64,000 bases of DNA from Candidatus Saccharicenans sp. (GCA_026414545.1 JAOAIU010000054.1:31582-95581); one strand, 5' to 3'. Positions 16,911 to 26,053 are shown, counted from the stretch's first letter. The notes: generated by a model from the sequence alone, not told the origin. Made by a program: numbers and translations.

Positions 16911-19250
16911 TTTCTGCAGGATTTCCCGGGCCACCTGCTTGGCTTTTTCCCCGCTTTCCCTGACCGGCCCCACACAGGATGGACATCCCTCTTCACAGGG
17001 GCAGGCTTCAATCGTTCCCAGGCAAGCTTGGAGCAGGCTGGCCTTAAGTTCGAACAGGGCCGGGCTCAGCCCGATTCCCCCGGGAAAATTGTCGTAGAGA
17101 AACAGGTTGGGCGAGAAGTCCGGACTGAGGAAGACCCTGTTTCTTTCATCCTGCGGCAGGCGATGTCGGGGAAGCTCCCGCGGCGGCAGCGACTGCCCGG
17201 AAAAGTTGTCACCGATGGCCACGCCCAGGTCATGTAGGTCGCACATCAGGAACAAGGGGGCCACGTGATGAAGAAGATAGGACAGTCCAAACAGGCCATT
17301 GGTCCGTTGTTCGGGCGTGAAGGGCAGAGTCTGGTAGATCTCAGCCGGGATGGTCAGCCAGAAACTGGTGGTATTCATCTCGTTCTGCGGGAGCTGGAGT
17401 TCGCCGGCCCCGACGTTTTCCATGGTGTGGAACTTGATTTTCTTAAAGCCCACCACCTGGGTGGCCACGTGGACCTCCCCGTGGGAGACCCGGCCCTGGG
17501 GAATGTCCTTGCGGTCAAACACATCGAGGATTTTAACGTTGGTATAATCTATGGCATCGGTAAAATAATCGACATCGGTCTTCTTAACATAAGCCTTGCG
17601 CTGCTCGTAATCGAATTCTTCCACGAAATACTGTTCGCCCTCGCAGATATAAATAGCCTTAGGATGAAGGGTGGTCAGCGCCGAGGAAAAATCCACCTCG
17701 GCAATCACCCGGGGTTTCTCAGTGATATCCACCACCACAAAGTTGTCGGAACTGATGCTGCGCAGGGAGATGGCGTCGGCCGGGTAAGCTTCTGAAGTCC
17801 AGAACCACTTGTTCTGGGCATGGTGGAGCATCTCTTCCTCTTCCAGCAGTTTCAATATTTCACCTATTTCCACCGTGCCGAATTTCTCACCGTCTTCGAA
17901 AGGCAGCTCAAAGGCGGCGCACTGGATATGGCTGACCAGAATGGACAGGTTGTCGGGGTTGATCAGAGCCATTTCCGGCGGGCTGGAGAAGAAATAGTCG
18001 GGGTGATTGACGATAAACTGGTCCAGAGGAGACGATGAGGCCACCAGGACGGCGGCCGACTTGCCGGTCTTGCGCCCGGCTCGCCCGGCTCTCTGCCAGG
18101 TGCTGGCGATGGTCCCCGGGTAGCCGGCCAGTACGGCCACATCCAGGGTGCCGATGTCTATTCCCAGCTCCAGAGCATTGGTCGAAACCACGCCGAGTAT
18201 TTTCCCTTCTCTCAATCCTTTTTCTATCTCCCGGCGCCTGGTCGGCAGGTAGCCGCCGCGGTAGCCGCGGATCAGTCCTTCGTCCTTAAGGCCCTTTTCA
18301 ATGTCGGTTTTCAGGTAGGTGACCAGGACTTCGGTCAGCAGCCGGCTCTGGGCGAAGACGATGGTCTGAAGCCTCTGGTTGAGAAAGATGGTGGCGATTC
18401 TTCGAGCTTCATTGATGTAGGACCTCCTGATGCCCAGATGAGGGTTGACCACCGGCGGCGTGTAGAAAACAAAATATTTCTCCCCGGACGGGGCCCCGTT
18501 CTGGTCGATGAGTTCCACCGGTTCCTCGATCATTTTCTGAGCCATGTCCTTCGGGTTGGCGATGGTGGCCGTCGACAGGATGAACTGCGGCCTGGCCCCG
18601 TAGAAGCTGGCGATTCGCTTCAGGCGCCTGATGACGTTGGCCACATGGCTGCCGAATACCCCTCGGTAGTTATGCAGCTCGTCAATGATGATGTATTTCA
18701 GGTTTTCGAACAGCTTGATCCACTTGGTGTGGTGGGGCAGGATGCCGGAATGCAGCATGTCAGGATTGGTGATGATGATGTGCCCCTGGCTGCGGATGGC
18801 CCGGCGAGCATCCTGCGGGGTGTCGCCGTCGTAAGTGAATATTTTTACTTCCTCGCCCACCAGCTCGATGGTTTCATCCAGCTCGGCCCTCTGGTCTTGA
18901 CTCAGGGCTTTGGTCGGGAAGAGATAAATGGCCCGGCTGGAAGGGTTACGGAGAATGCAGTCCAGCACCGGCAGGTTGTAGCAGAGAGTTTTACCTGAGG
19001 CGGTCGGGGTCACCACCACCACGTTCTTTCCTTCCCTGACTTTTTGCCAGGCTTCGCTCTGATGGGAATAGAGCGAGGTGAAGCCTTTCTTCTTCAGGGC
19101 CTCTACCAGGCGCGGATGGACGTCGGGGGGATAATCGCTGAAGCTGCCGGCACGCGGCGGCAGGTACTTTATTGTGGTTATGGAGCCGTGGGGAGCGGCC
19201 ATATCCCGCAGGACATTGATAGCCTGAAGCAGGCGGTCCTCTTTGTTCAT
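16890..19250 (-). CDS. DEAD/DEAH-box helicase with DUF1998 domain, MrfA/YprA-like
   Basis: The 786-residue SF2 helicase has Walker A TPTASGKT at residues 81-88, IIIDELHNYRG as motif II, STATIANP as motif III, and QRAGRAGR as motif VI. The C-terminal DUF1998 region ends in a Cys cluster (CPCEEGCPSC). This is the layout of Bacillus MrfA, which repairs mitomycin C damage, and of archaeal Hrq1-like enzymes. A partner exonuclease MrfB is not seen in the window. It is divergent from uvrA, which hints at shared DNA-repair duty. Confidence 0.9.
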   Translation of the reverse strand: MNKEDRLLQAINVLRDMAAPHGSITTIKYLPPRAGSFSDYPPDVHPRLVEALKKKGFTSLYSHQSEAWQKVREGKNVVVVTPTASGKTLCYNLPVLDCILRNPSSRAIYLFPTKALSQDQRAELDETIELVGEEVKIFTYDGDTPQDARRAIRSQGHIIITNPDMLHSGILPHHTKWIKLFENLKYIIIDELHNYRGVFGSHVANVIRRLKRIASFYGARPQFILSTATIANPKDMAQKMIEEPVELIDQNGAPSGEKYFVFYTPPVVNPHLGIRRSYINEARRIATIFLNQRLQTIVFAQSRLLTEVLVTYLKTDIEKGLKDEGLIRGYRGGYLPTRRREIEKGLREGKILGVVSTNALELGIDIGTLDVAVLAGYPGTIASTWQRAGRAGRKTGKSAAVLVASSSPLDQFIVNHPDYFFSSPPEMALINPDNLSILVSHIQCAAFELPFEDGEKFGTVEIGEILKLLEEEEMLHHAQNKWFWTSEAYPADAISLRSISSDNFVVVDITEKPRVIAEVDFSSALTTLHPKAIYICEGEQYFVEEFDYEQRKAYVKKTDVDYFTDAIDYTNVKILDVFDRKDIPQGRVSHGEVHVATQVVGFKKIKFHTMENVGAGELQLPQNEMNTTSFWLTIPAEIYQTLPFTPEQRTNGLFGLSYLLHHVAPLFLMCDLHDLGVAIGDNFSGQSLPPRELPRHRLPQDERNRVFLSPDFSPNLFLYDNFPGGIGLSPALFELKASLLQACLGTIEACPCEEGCPSCVGPVRESGEKAKQVAREILQKLLLAGT

Positions 19251-19267
19251 GGCGGTTAATCGTTGCT

Positions 19268-19295
19268 ATTATAAAATAAAGGGCAGGATTATCAA
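19268..19295 (-). promoter_or_regulatory. Predicted sigma-70 promoter of the MrfA-like helicase
   Basis: On the minus strand TTGATA (19295-19290, one mismatch to consensus) is followed after 16 nt by a perfect TATAAT (19273-19268). Transcription should begin around 19261, leaving a leader of about 11 nt before the ATG at 19250. Assigned by eye. Confidence 0.55.
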
Positions 19296-19334
19296 ACCCG
19301 TTTCTCCAGGCCTCGGAAATCATTCCGAAAGTGC

Positions 19335-19340
19335 TAAAAT
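19335..19340 (+). promoter_or_regulatory. Predicted -10 box of a leaderless uvrA promoter
   Basis: TAAAAT at 19335-19340 ends exactly 6 nt before the uvrA ATG at 19347, so transcription would start at or within a base of the start codon. No Shine-Dalgarno sequence precedes the ATG. The -35 region about 17 nt upstream is poor. The same 6-nt spacing is seen at mfd and at the gene starting at 61884. Confidence 0.45.
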
Positions 19341-19346
19341 ATAGCC

Positions 19347-21872
19347 ATGCTTCAGGAAATCAGGGTGCGCAAGGCGGCCCAGCACAACCTAAAGAAAATT
19401 GATGTGGACCTGCCCAGGAACCGGCTGGTTATCATCACCGGACCCAGCGGTTCGGGCAAGTCTTCCCTGGCCTTTGACACCCTGTTTGCCGAGGGACAGC
19501 GCAGATACATAGAGTGTCTTTCAGCATACGCCCGGCAGTTTATCGAGCAACTGGAAAAGCCGGAAGTGGAGTCCATCGAGGGCCTGTCCCCGGCCATCTC
19601 GGTGGACCAGAAAACCATTTCTTTCAACCCCAGGTCGACCGTTGGCACCATAACTGAAATTTATGACCTGCTGCGCCTCCTCTATGCCCGGCTGGGAACA
19701 ATTTACTGTCCCGACTGCCGGGTACCGGTTGTGGCCAGGAGCCAGGAGCAGATTCTGGACCTGATAGGTTCCAGGTTCTCCGGGCAAAACATCATGATTC
19801 TGGCCCCGGTGGTCCGCGGCCGGAAGGGGGAGTACCAGCAGCTGCTGGAGAGATTCCGGAAAAAGGGTTTCCTGAAAGCCCGGGTTGACGGCTGGATGCG
19901 CGACCTGGAAGAAAAAATTCGCCTCGATAAGAACAGGAAACATAATATCGAAATCCTGGTGGATGAATTGAAACTGGAAACCAGGAATGAGCGTCGCTTT
20001 CAGGAAGCGGTGGAGAAAAGTTTGGAAATGTCGGAAGGGGGCGTGCTGGTGCTGGAGGTCTCTGGCCAGGAATCTTATTTTTCGAGGAAACTGGCCTGCC
20101 CCTCCTGCGGTCGCAGTTTTCAACCGCTGGAGCCAAGAAATTTTTCTTTCAATAGCCCCTACGGGGCCTGCGCCCGGTGCCACGGTCTGGGCTACCTCAC
20201 GGCTCTCAATGAGTGGGGCGAAGTCGAATTGACAGGCGACTTATGCCCGGAATGCGGGGGACAGAGACTGAAAAGAGAAAGCCTCTGGGTCAAAATCGAC
20301 GGCCTCAGCATCCATGAACTGGCCACATTCGACGTGGAACGCTTGCTGAAAAAGATAGAAAGTCTGAGTTTTCCGGGTCAGGTTCAGGCTGTGGCTGAAA
20401 AAATATTAAAGGAAGTAAAAGACCGATTGCTGGTGATGAGAGAACTCGGTCTATCCTACCTGGACCTCAACCGGCCCGGCTCCTCGCTTTCGGGCGGTGA
20501 AGCCCAGAGAATCAGACTGGCCGCCCAGGTCGGTTCCCGGCTGCGGGGCATTCTCTATGTGCTGGATGAGCCGACCATCGGCCTTCACCAGCGAGATAAC
20601 GGCCAGCTGATCAGGCTGCTCCGTCAGCTGCGGGATGCCGGGAATTCCATAGTTGTGGTAGAACACGACGAACAGACCATTCGTTCTGCGGATTACCTGA
20701 TTGACCTGGGTCCAGGGGCCGGTGAGAATGGCGGAAGGGTGGTGGCCTCCGGTCCACTTCAAAAGATTCTGGATTCGAGCGAGTCACTGACGGCTCAGTA
20801 TCTGCGCGGGGAAAAATCGGTGCCCGTGCCGACCTCGCGCCGGACTCCCTCGGGCTGGCTTACCGTCCGGGGGGCGGCCGAGCACAACCTGAAAAATATT
20901 GATGTCAGTTTTCCCCTGGGGGTGATGACGGCCGTAACCGGGGTGTCGGGGTCCGGCAAGAGCAGTCTGGTTTATGACGTCCTTTACAAGTCGCTGTTGA
21001 AAAAGTTATACCGGGCCAAGGTCCAGCCCGGGAAACACAGGACAATCGAAGGGCTGGAGAATATTGATAAAGTGATCTCGGTTGACCAGAAACCCATTGG
21101 CCGGACGCCCCGGTCCAACCCGGCTACCTATACCGGGATTTTCGGACAGCTGCGGCAGCTGTTTTCCCTGACCCCGGAAGCTCGCCGTAAGGGATACCGC
21201 CCTGGACGTTTCAGCTTTAACGTCCACGGCGGACGGTGCGAGGATTGTCAAGGAGCGGGGGTAAAAAAGGTGGAAATGCATTTTCTGCCAGACGTTTATG
21301 TTACCTGCGACCGCTGCCATGGGCGGCGATACAACAAAGAGACGCTGGCCGTAACCTACCGCGGGAAAAATATTGCCGATTTTCTGGATATGACCGTGGA
21401 TGAAGCATTCGACCTGCTTCGGGCCCACCCTTCCCTCAAGCGCAAGCTGGAACTCCTGAAGCAGGTGGGGCTCGGCTATCTCCGGCTGGGTCAGCCAGCT
21501 CCTCAACTCTCGGGAGGAGAAGCTCAGAGAATCAAGCTCACCCGGGAGCTAAGCCGTCGTGATACTGGAAGAACGCTCTACCTTCTGGATGAACCAACTA
21601 CCGGGCTCCATTTTGACGATGTCAGTAAATTGCTGAAAGTACTGGAACGACTGGTGGAGATGGGCAACTCGGTGGTTATCATCGAGCATAACCTTGAAGT
21701 CATCAAGTATTGCGATTACATTATTGACCTTGGACCTGAGGGCGGAGAAGCCGGAGGAGAGGTGGTGGCTACCGGGCGGCCAGAAGAAGTGGCCCTGGTG
21801 GATAATTCTCACACCGGCCGGTATCTCCGCCAGGTTCTCTTTTCGGGTGTACACACCGGGCTGAGAGGATAG
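19347..21872 (+). CDS. uvrA: Excinuclease ABC subunit UvrA lacking the insertion domain
   Basis: The 841-residue UvrA has two ABC modules: Walker A GPSGSGKS at 32-39 and GVSGSGKS near residue 534, and signatures LSGGEAQRIRL and LSGGEAQRIKL. Both zinc modules are present (CPSC...CARC from about residue 251; CEDC...CDRC in the second half). The UvrB-binding region between residues about 120 and 245 is kept. Between the first zinc module and CPECGGQRL only about 28 residues remain, where family members have about 120, so the insertion domain is missing. This explains the length of 841 instead of about 940. It recognises DNA damage and loads UvrB. Confidence 0.96.
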   Translation: MLQEIRVRKAAQHNLKKIDVDLPRNRLVIITGPSGSGKSSLAFDTLFAEGQRRYIECLSAYARQFIEQLEKPEVESIEGLSPAISVDQKTISFNPRSTVGTITEIYDLLRLLYARLGTIYCPDCRVPVVARSQEQILDLIGSRFSGQNIMILAPVVRGRKGEYQQLLERFRKKGFLKARVDGWMRDLEEKIRLDKNRKHNIEILVDELKLETRNERRFQEAVEKSLEMSEGGVLVLEVSGQESYFSRKLACPSCGRSFQPLEPRNFSFNSPYGACARCHGLGYLTALNEWGEVELTGDLCPECGGQRLKRESLWVKIDGLSIHELATFDVERLLKKIESLSFPGQVQAVAEKILKEVKDRLLVMRELGLSYLDLNRPGSSLSGGEAQRIRLAAQVGSRLRGILYVLDEPTIGLHQRDNGQLIRLLRQLRDAGNSIVVVEHDEQTIRSADYLIDLGPGAGENGGRVVASGPLQKILDSSESLTAQYLRGEKSVPVPTSRRTPSGWLTVRGAAEHNLKNIDVSFPLGVMTAVTGVSGSGKSSLVYDVLYKSLLKKLYRAKVQPGKHRTIEGLENIDKVISVDQKPIGRTPRSNPATYTGIFGQLRQLFSLTPEARRKGYRPGRFSFNVHGGRCEDCQGAGVKKVEMHFLPDVYVTCDRCHGRRYNKETLAVTYRGKNIADFLDMTVDEAFDLLRAHPSLKRKLELLKQVGLGYLRLGQPAPQLSGGEAQRIKLTRELSRRDTGRTLYLLDEPTTGLHFDDVSKLLKVLERLVEMGNSVVIIEHNLEVIKYCDYIIDLGPEGGEAGGEVVATGRPEEVALVDNSHTGRYLRQVLFSGVHTGLRG

Positions 21873-21878
21873 CGCGAC

Positions 21879-22874
21879 ATGAGTTTCGGGGAAATCTGGG
21901 GTAATGAACAGGTCAAGCAGATTCTGAAACTTTCCCTGGGCAAGGGCAGGTTGCCAAATTCCCTGCTGTTCTTCGGGCCGGCCGGCACTGGCAAGCTGAA
22001 AATGGCTCTGACCGTGGCCAAGGCCCTAAACTGTCTGGAGAAGACGGATGATTCGTGCGACCGCTGTGATTCCTGCTGGCGAATAGAGCGAGGTCAGCAC
22101 CCCAACGTCCGGGTTATCGCCAGGGAAAAGAGCCGCGAGCAGATTGTTAAAGAGCAGATCGAAGAAGTAAACTACCTGGCCACTCTCAGACCCTGGGCCC
22201 GGGGACGCCTGGTGTTCATCATCGACGAGGCCGAGAGGATGAACGAAACCGTGGCCAATTCACTTCTGAAAACGCTGGAAGAGCCACGTGCTTTTGCCTA
22301 TTTTATACTGGTCACTGAGGACCTGCAGCTCATTCTGCCGACCATCCGTTCCCGCTGTCAGGTTCTCAGATTCAATCCCTTGAGCCAGGAAGAGGTGGAA
22401 AGGGCTCTGGTTGAGCGCGGCCTCTCGGCCGAGAGGGCCAGGCTTCTGGCCCAGACTTCTGAGGGCAACCTGGAGGCTGTGCTGGAAACAGACTGGGACG
22501 AGTTTCTGGCGGGGCGCAACCAGGCCTGGTTGCTCTTCAAGCAGCTCCTGGAAGCGGGCGAGTCCGAGGATTTCCTCAGTCTGGTGGCCGGAAGGGCCAG
22601 GAAGGACGCCCTGTCCGGCTTCAGGGAGACTCTGAAGTTTTTCTCTGTCTTTTTTCGGGATCTGCTGGTGGTTCAAGCCGGCCGGCGCGAACTGTTGCTC
22701 AACCCCGACCTCGGAACGGAACTGGAAAAATTATCAAGTTTGCTCTCCGGGGAAAAAGCTGGCCTGGCCGTGCGGCAGGTGGAGGATTACCTCGGGCGCT
22801 TAAAGAAGAACCCGAATTTAGCTATAATGGGAAGTGAACTGACCATTTTCTTTAGAGAGATCAGAAATGACTGA
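21879..22874 (+). CDS. holB: DNA polymerase III delta-prime subunit
   Basis: The 331-residue AAA+ clamp-loader subunit has GPAGTGK as a P-loop-like motif, a four-Cys zinc site (CLEKTDDSCDRCDSC), IIDEAERM and LLKTLEEP, then the sensor region SRCQVLRF. It belongs to the gamma-complex that loads the beta clamp. It lies 6 nt after uvrA and overlaps ricT by 8 nt; the holB-ricT (yaaT) pairing is widely conserved. Confidence 0.93.
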   Translation: MSFGEIWGNEQVKQILKLSLGKGRLPNSLLFFGPAGTGKLKMALTVAKALNCLEKTDDSCDRCDSCWRIERGQHPNVRVIAREKSREQIVKEQIEEVNYLATLRPWARGRLVFIIDEAERMNETVANSLLKTLEEPRAFAYFILVTEDLQLILPTIRSRCQVLRFNPLSQEEVERALVERGLSAERARLLAQTSEGNLEAVLETDWDEFLAGRNQAWLLFKQLLEAGESEDFLSLVAGRARKDALSGFRETLKFFSVFFRDLLVVQAGRRELLLNPDLGTELEKLSSLLSGEKAGLAVRQVEDYLGRLKKNPNLAIMGSELTIFFREIRND

Positions 22875-23553
22875 AGCTGTGCTCTTGCTGTCGGAGTCCA
22901 CCGGCAAGATAATCCGGGCCCTCCGGGGCGAGGAATCCCTGGAAGTGGGGGATTACTGCCTGGTGGAATCCGAGTACGGTGGCGACCTGGCCATGGTGAT
23001 CGACCTGAACAGTGAGCTGGCCCATTGTCCCAAAGCCACCCGCCGGGCGGTCAAAATCATCAGGAAGGCTACTGAGGATGATATAAAAAAATTCAACTGG
23101 CTCAGGGACCGGGAAAAAAAGGCCTTTGAATTCTGCCTGAGCCGCATCAAAGCCCGCAACCTGCCGATGAAGCTGGTGGCGGTCCGTTATTTCTTCAACG
23201 AGAAGAAGGGCATCTTTTATTACACGGCTGACGGCCGGATTGACTTCCGCCAGCTGGTCAAGGACCTGGCCAAGGAACTCAGAATGCGGATCGAGATGCG
23301 CCAGATAGGGGTCAGGGATGAAGCCAAACTGGTGGGCGGGCTGGGGGTTTGCGGCCGCCCGCTGTGCTGTTTTTCCTTCATCAAGAACTTTGAGCCCATC
23401 ACCATACAGAAGGCCAGGAAGCAGCAGATTGTGATCAACCCCACCAAGATCTCAGGCCTGTGCGGCCGGCTGATGTGCTGTCTGGCTTTTGAAGAAGAAA
23501 GTAAGGGGCGCCTTTATATAGAAGAACTCGACACTGGTTTGATCGAAGATTAG
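22867..23553 (+). CDS. ricT: PSP1 family protein RicT (YaaT)
   Basis: The 228-residue PSP1 domain protein has the characteristic Cys motifs CGRPLCCFSF and CGRLMCC. In Bacillus RicT joins RicA and RicF in an Fe-S complex that tunes RNase Y and developmental regulators; whether it does so here is unknown. The start ATG lies inside the end of holB, so translation is probably coupled. It converges on the anti-sigma gene with a 14-nt gap. Confidence 0.92.
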   Translation: MTEAVLLLSESTGKIIRALRGEESLEVGDYCLVESEYGGDLAMVIDLNSELAHCPKATRRAVKIIRKATEDDIKKFNWLRDREKKAFEFCLSRIKARNLPMKLVAVRYFFNEKKGIFYYTADGRIDFRQLVKDLAKELRMRIEMRQIGVRDEAKLVGGLGVCGRPLCCFSFIKNFEPITIQKARKQQIVINPTKISGLCGRLMCCLAFEEESKGRLYIEELDTGLIED

Positions 23554-23567
23554 TCGCCTGCTCTCGC

Positions 23568-24215
23568 TTACTTAGCGGAAATCTTGAACTGCACCCGGCT
23601 GGAAACGGCGATCAGGGTGCCATCAGGGCCGAAAGCTTTGACCTGCCACGAGTACTTTTCACCGGGAAGCATCTTGGCCTTGACCTCATCGGGGAGGGTA
23701 ATCCGGTTATCCTTGGTGGTGGCTTTCCACAGGACCTGACCGTTAAAAATGGAGATCTGGTATTCGATGTTATCACCCAGTTTTTTCCACTCGAACGAAG
23801 ACGGTATCTGGCTCATGTCGATGACTGGAGAAATCAGGGTGATGGAAGAACCACGGACCGTTTCCTCATCGGTCAGGAAGAAGTTGGGAGCCGGGGCCTG
23901 GCCGCGGGGCAGAACGGCGAAAACTATGATCATAACCAGCAGAGCGGTGATTCCGGCGAAGGCCAGTTGCCTGACGGTCAGGAAAGAAGCCACTTCTCTC
24001 CTGATCCCGGCCAGGACCGAGGAGCGCACTTCTTCTTTTTCTTCCAGCAGGGACGGGTTGTTCTTGATGGTACGGATGATAACATCTCTTTCCTGGAGTT
24101 GCTCGAAGCAGGAAGAACAATTAAAATAGTGTTCTTCGAATGCCTCTCTATCCCCTTCGCTAAGCTTGTTAAGCAGGTACCCATCAATCAGGTCTTCAAA
24201 CTTGCATTTGCTCAT
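23568..24215 (-). CDS. Zinc-finger (zf-HC2) anti-sigma factor, membrane-bound
   Basis: The 215-residue protein has a ZAS motif His29-x3-Cys33-x2-Cys36 in an N-terminal cytoplasmic anti-sigma domain. One membrane helix follows at about 90-110 (LAFAGITALLVMIIVFAVLP), then an exported C-terminal domain of beta-sandwich character (WKKLGDNIEYQISIFN, KYSWQVKAF). It would hold the ECF sigma factor encoded 66 nt upstream until an envelope signal arrives. The signal and the outer domain's ligand are unknown. Confidence 0.88.
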   Translation of the reverse strand: MSKCKFEDLIDGYLLNKLSEGDREAFEEHYFNCSSCFEQLQERDVIIRTIKNNPSLLEEKEEVRSSVLAGIRREVASFLTVRQLAFAGITALLVMIIVFAVLPRGQAPAPNFFLTDEETVRGSSITLISPVIDMSQIPSSFEWKKLGDNIEYQISIFNGQVLWKATTKDNRITLPDEVKAKMLPGEKYSWQVKAFGPDGTLIAVSSRVQFKISAK

Positions 24216-24281
24216 GTTAATCCGCCTTCCCTTTTCTTCACCCTTTTAGTCGCCGGAATCAGCCAAAAATGGAAAAAATTC

Positions 24282-24779
24282 TCATGGTTTTAGCTCTTTT
24301 CTTATCAGCTTCAGAGCGTAGTTTACCAGCTCGCTGACCTTCCTGGTGGACACCTTCAACCTGGCGGCTACTTCCTCCCGGCTAAGCTCTTGATAATAAT
24401 AAAGATATAAGACTTCCCGGTACTTGGGCTTAAGCCTGGACAGGGCCCTTTTTACCTTTTCGGACATTTCGGCCACCTCCAGGGTTTCCTGGGGGTCGGG
24501 GAAGGGAGCCGGCTCGGGCGCGTATTTCATGACCTTAGTCTTCTCTCTTATATAGTCGACTATCCGGCGGGAAGTTATAGTATAAACAAAAGTTCCAAGG
24601 GAGGATTCACCCCGAAATTCCCCGGTCTGTAGTTTCTCCAGGACCTGGGAAAGTATTTCCGAAACCAGGTCCTCGCAGTCGGTGTTCTGAGCCCCCAGGG
24701 CCTTGCGGACCCTGAAGGTGATGATCGGTCGATAGCGAACTATCAGCTCCTGGATATCTTCATCTACCCTTGGTCGCAT
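24282..24779 (-). CDS. ECF-type RNA polymerase sigma factor
   Basis: The 165-residue protein has sigma region 2 (residues about 10-80, TFVYTITSRRIVDYIREK) and region 4 (about 105-160, LKPKYREVLYLYYYQELSREEVA with a helix-turn-helix ending in LKVSTRKVSELVNYAL). Region 3 is missing, as in all ECF factors. It is paired with a downstream zinc-finger anti-sigma factor. No certain target promoter was found. The 133 nt upstream of its start are A/T-rich and shared with the divergent small ORF. Confidence 0.92.
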   Translation of the reverse strand: MRPRVDEDIQELIVRYRPIITFRVRKALGAQNTDCEDLVSEILSQVLEKLQTGEFRGESSLGTFVYTITSRRIVDYIREKTKVMKYAPEPAPFPDPQETLEVAEMSEKVKRALSRLKPKYREVLYLYYYQELSREEVAARLKVSTRKVSELVNYALKLIRKELKP

Positions 24780-24912
24780 CTCTGAACCTGGTTGCTTCCT
24801 TTAGCTCAAGATTCAACTGTTCCTGATGAAAATATCACATCTCCGGCCTATTTTTCAATTTTTTCTTTTTCGGGGCGACTAATTTTTTGCCCCAAGAGGA
24901 AGCGGAGGGCCC

Positions 24913-25101
24913 ATGACACCATCAGCCAAGAATGAAAAAATGAGGTTTTTCCGGACAGAAGAATCGTTCTGCCGTTACCTGGAAGCCCTGGCCCGAAGCC
25001 GGGGATACGTTCTGGTGGAGACCTCTCCTCTGGTCAGGACCAGGACGGAGGCCGCCTCCGCTTCGACTTCTCTCCATGGTCAGGCGGAAAGGGTCAGGTG
25101 A
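24913..25101 (+). CDS. Small hypothetical protein upstream of HD-GYP gene
   Basis: The 62-residue protein begins at an ATG preceded by a GGAGG-type site at about 24904. It is rich in Arg/Thr/Ser near the C-terminus and has no recognisable domain, membrane helix or signal peptide. Its TGA overlaps the ATG of the HD-GYP gene (ATGA), which supports real translation and coupling. Function unknown. Confidence 0.5.
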   Translation: MTPSAKNEKMRFFRTEESFCRYLEALARSRGYVLVETSPLVRTRTEAASASTSLHGQAERVR

Positions 25102-26030
25102 TGAAGGACGACCGCCAGAAAAAAACGGCCGCGACCGGAACAGAAGAAAAGAAAAATAAGAATGGTTATCTGGCCGCGGTCCAGGAAAGTTCCAGGGTTA
25201 AGGTTTTTGACCTGAGTTGGCTAAAGACCAACTGGGACATCCAGGGCTGGGGCCAGGTGGCTTCGGCACTGATGAACTCTCCCTACAGTTCCCCTTACGC
25301 CCTCTCCAAGATCGAAGCCTTCTTGAAAGCCAGCCGAATACTGGACCGTCTGGAAAATGCCATCCGCCAGGAAGAATTTGTCCGCATCCCCGGTCTAAAA
25401 AATCTTTTTAACGAAAGCCGTTTTTTTAATTCGGAGTTGATCTATTTCCTGGCTGCTACCGATAGCCGGGAGGAGAACCTCGGTCATTCTCGGTTCGTGG
25501 CCGCCTACACCGTGTTGCTGGCCCAGGCCGCCGGGGTCACCAGCCGGCGAGCCCTGCTGGACATCGAGCGGGGAGCCCTGCTACATGACCTGGGTAAGGT
25601 CGGAATTCCAGAGGACATCCTGCAGAAGAGAGGGCCACTGACCGAAGAAGAGATGGAAGTAATAAAGTACCATCCCCTGATCGGCTTCGCCATGATCGAG
25701 GAATTCAGCTTTCTCCAGGGAGCGGCCGAGATTGTTCTTTTCCACCACGAGAGGTTTGACGGAACCGGCTATCCCTTCGGGCTTCAGGGGGAGGAAATTC
25801 CTTTGAGCGCCAGGCTCTTTTCGCTGGCTGACACCATCGACGCCATCACCTCGGACCGTCCTTACCGCCACAGCCGGAGTTTCGAAGAAGCCCTGGAAGA
25901 GGTCAAGCTGTGCAGCGGCACCCAGTTTGACCCGCGCCTGGTGGAAGTAACCCTGGAAATATCTCCCGAGAGATGGAGAAAGGTCAAAGAAAAAGTCGTG
26001 AAATCTCTAAGGCAGCCGGCGGTCAATTAA
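25101..26030 (+). CDS. HD-GYP domain protein, probable cyclic-di-GMP phosphodiesterase
   Basis: The 309-residue protein has an N-terminal region without a known domain (1-115) and an HD-GYP domain (about 120-300). Key motifs are HDLGKVGIPEDIL, the HD metal pair in LLHDLGK, HHERFDGTGYP with the GYP triplet, and LADTIDAITSDRPYR. Such domains hydrolyse c-di-GMP or related dinucleotides. No receiver or membrane domain is attached, and no GGDEF protein is in the window. A GTG one codon upstream (25098) is also possible. Confidence 0.9.
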   Translation: MKDDRQKKTAATGTEEKKNKNGYLAAVQESSRVKVFDLSWLKTNWDIQGWGQVASALMNSPYSSPYALSKIEAFLKASRILDRLENAIRQEEFVRIPGLKNLFNESRFFNSELIYFLAATDSREENLGHSRFVAAYTVLLAQAAGVTSRRALLDIERGALLHDLGKVGIPEDILQKRGPLTEEEMEVIKYHPLIGFAMIEEFSFLQGAAEIVLFHHERFDGTGYPFGLQGEEIPLSARLFSLADTIDAITSDRPYRHSRSFEEALEEVKLCSGTQFDPRLVEVTLEISPERWRKVKEKVVKSLRQPAVN

Positions 26031-26053
26031 TCAGCAGGCCCTTATTTCCCCCT

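Noticed and set aside
24797..24823. ECF-type autoregulatory promoter (GGAAC ... CTAAAG) upstream of the ECF sigma gene
   Set aside because: The spacing of about 13-14 nt is too short for the usual 16-17 nt, and the -10 element is weak.
24872..24893. GGGGC/GCCCC hairpin as a terminator before the small ORF at 24913
   Set aside because: A 5-bp stem with a 12-nt loop, without a following T-run, is too weak to support.
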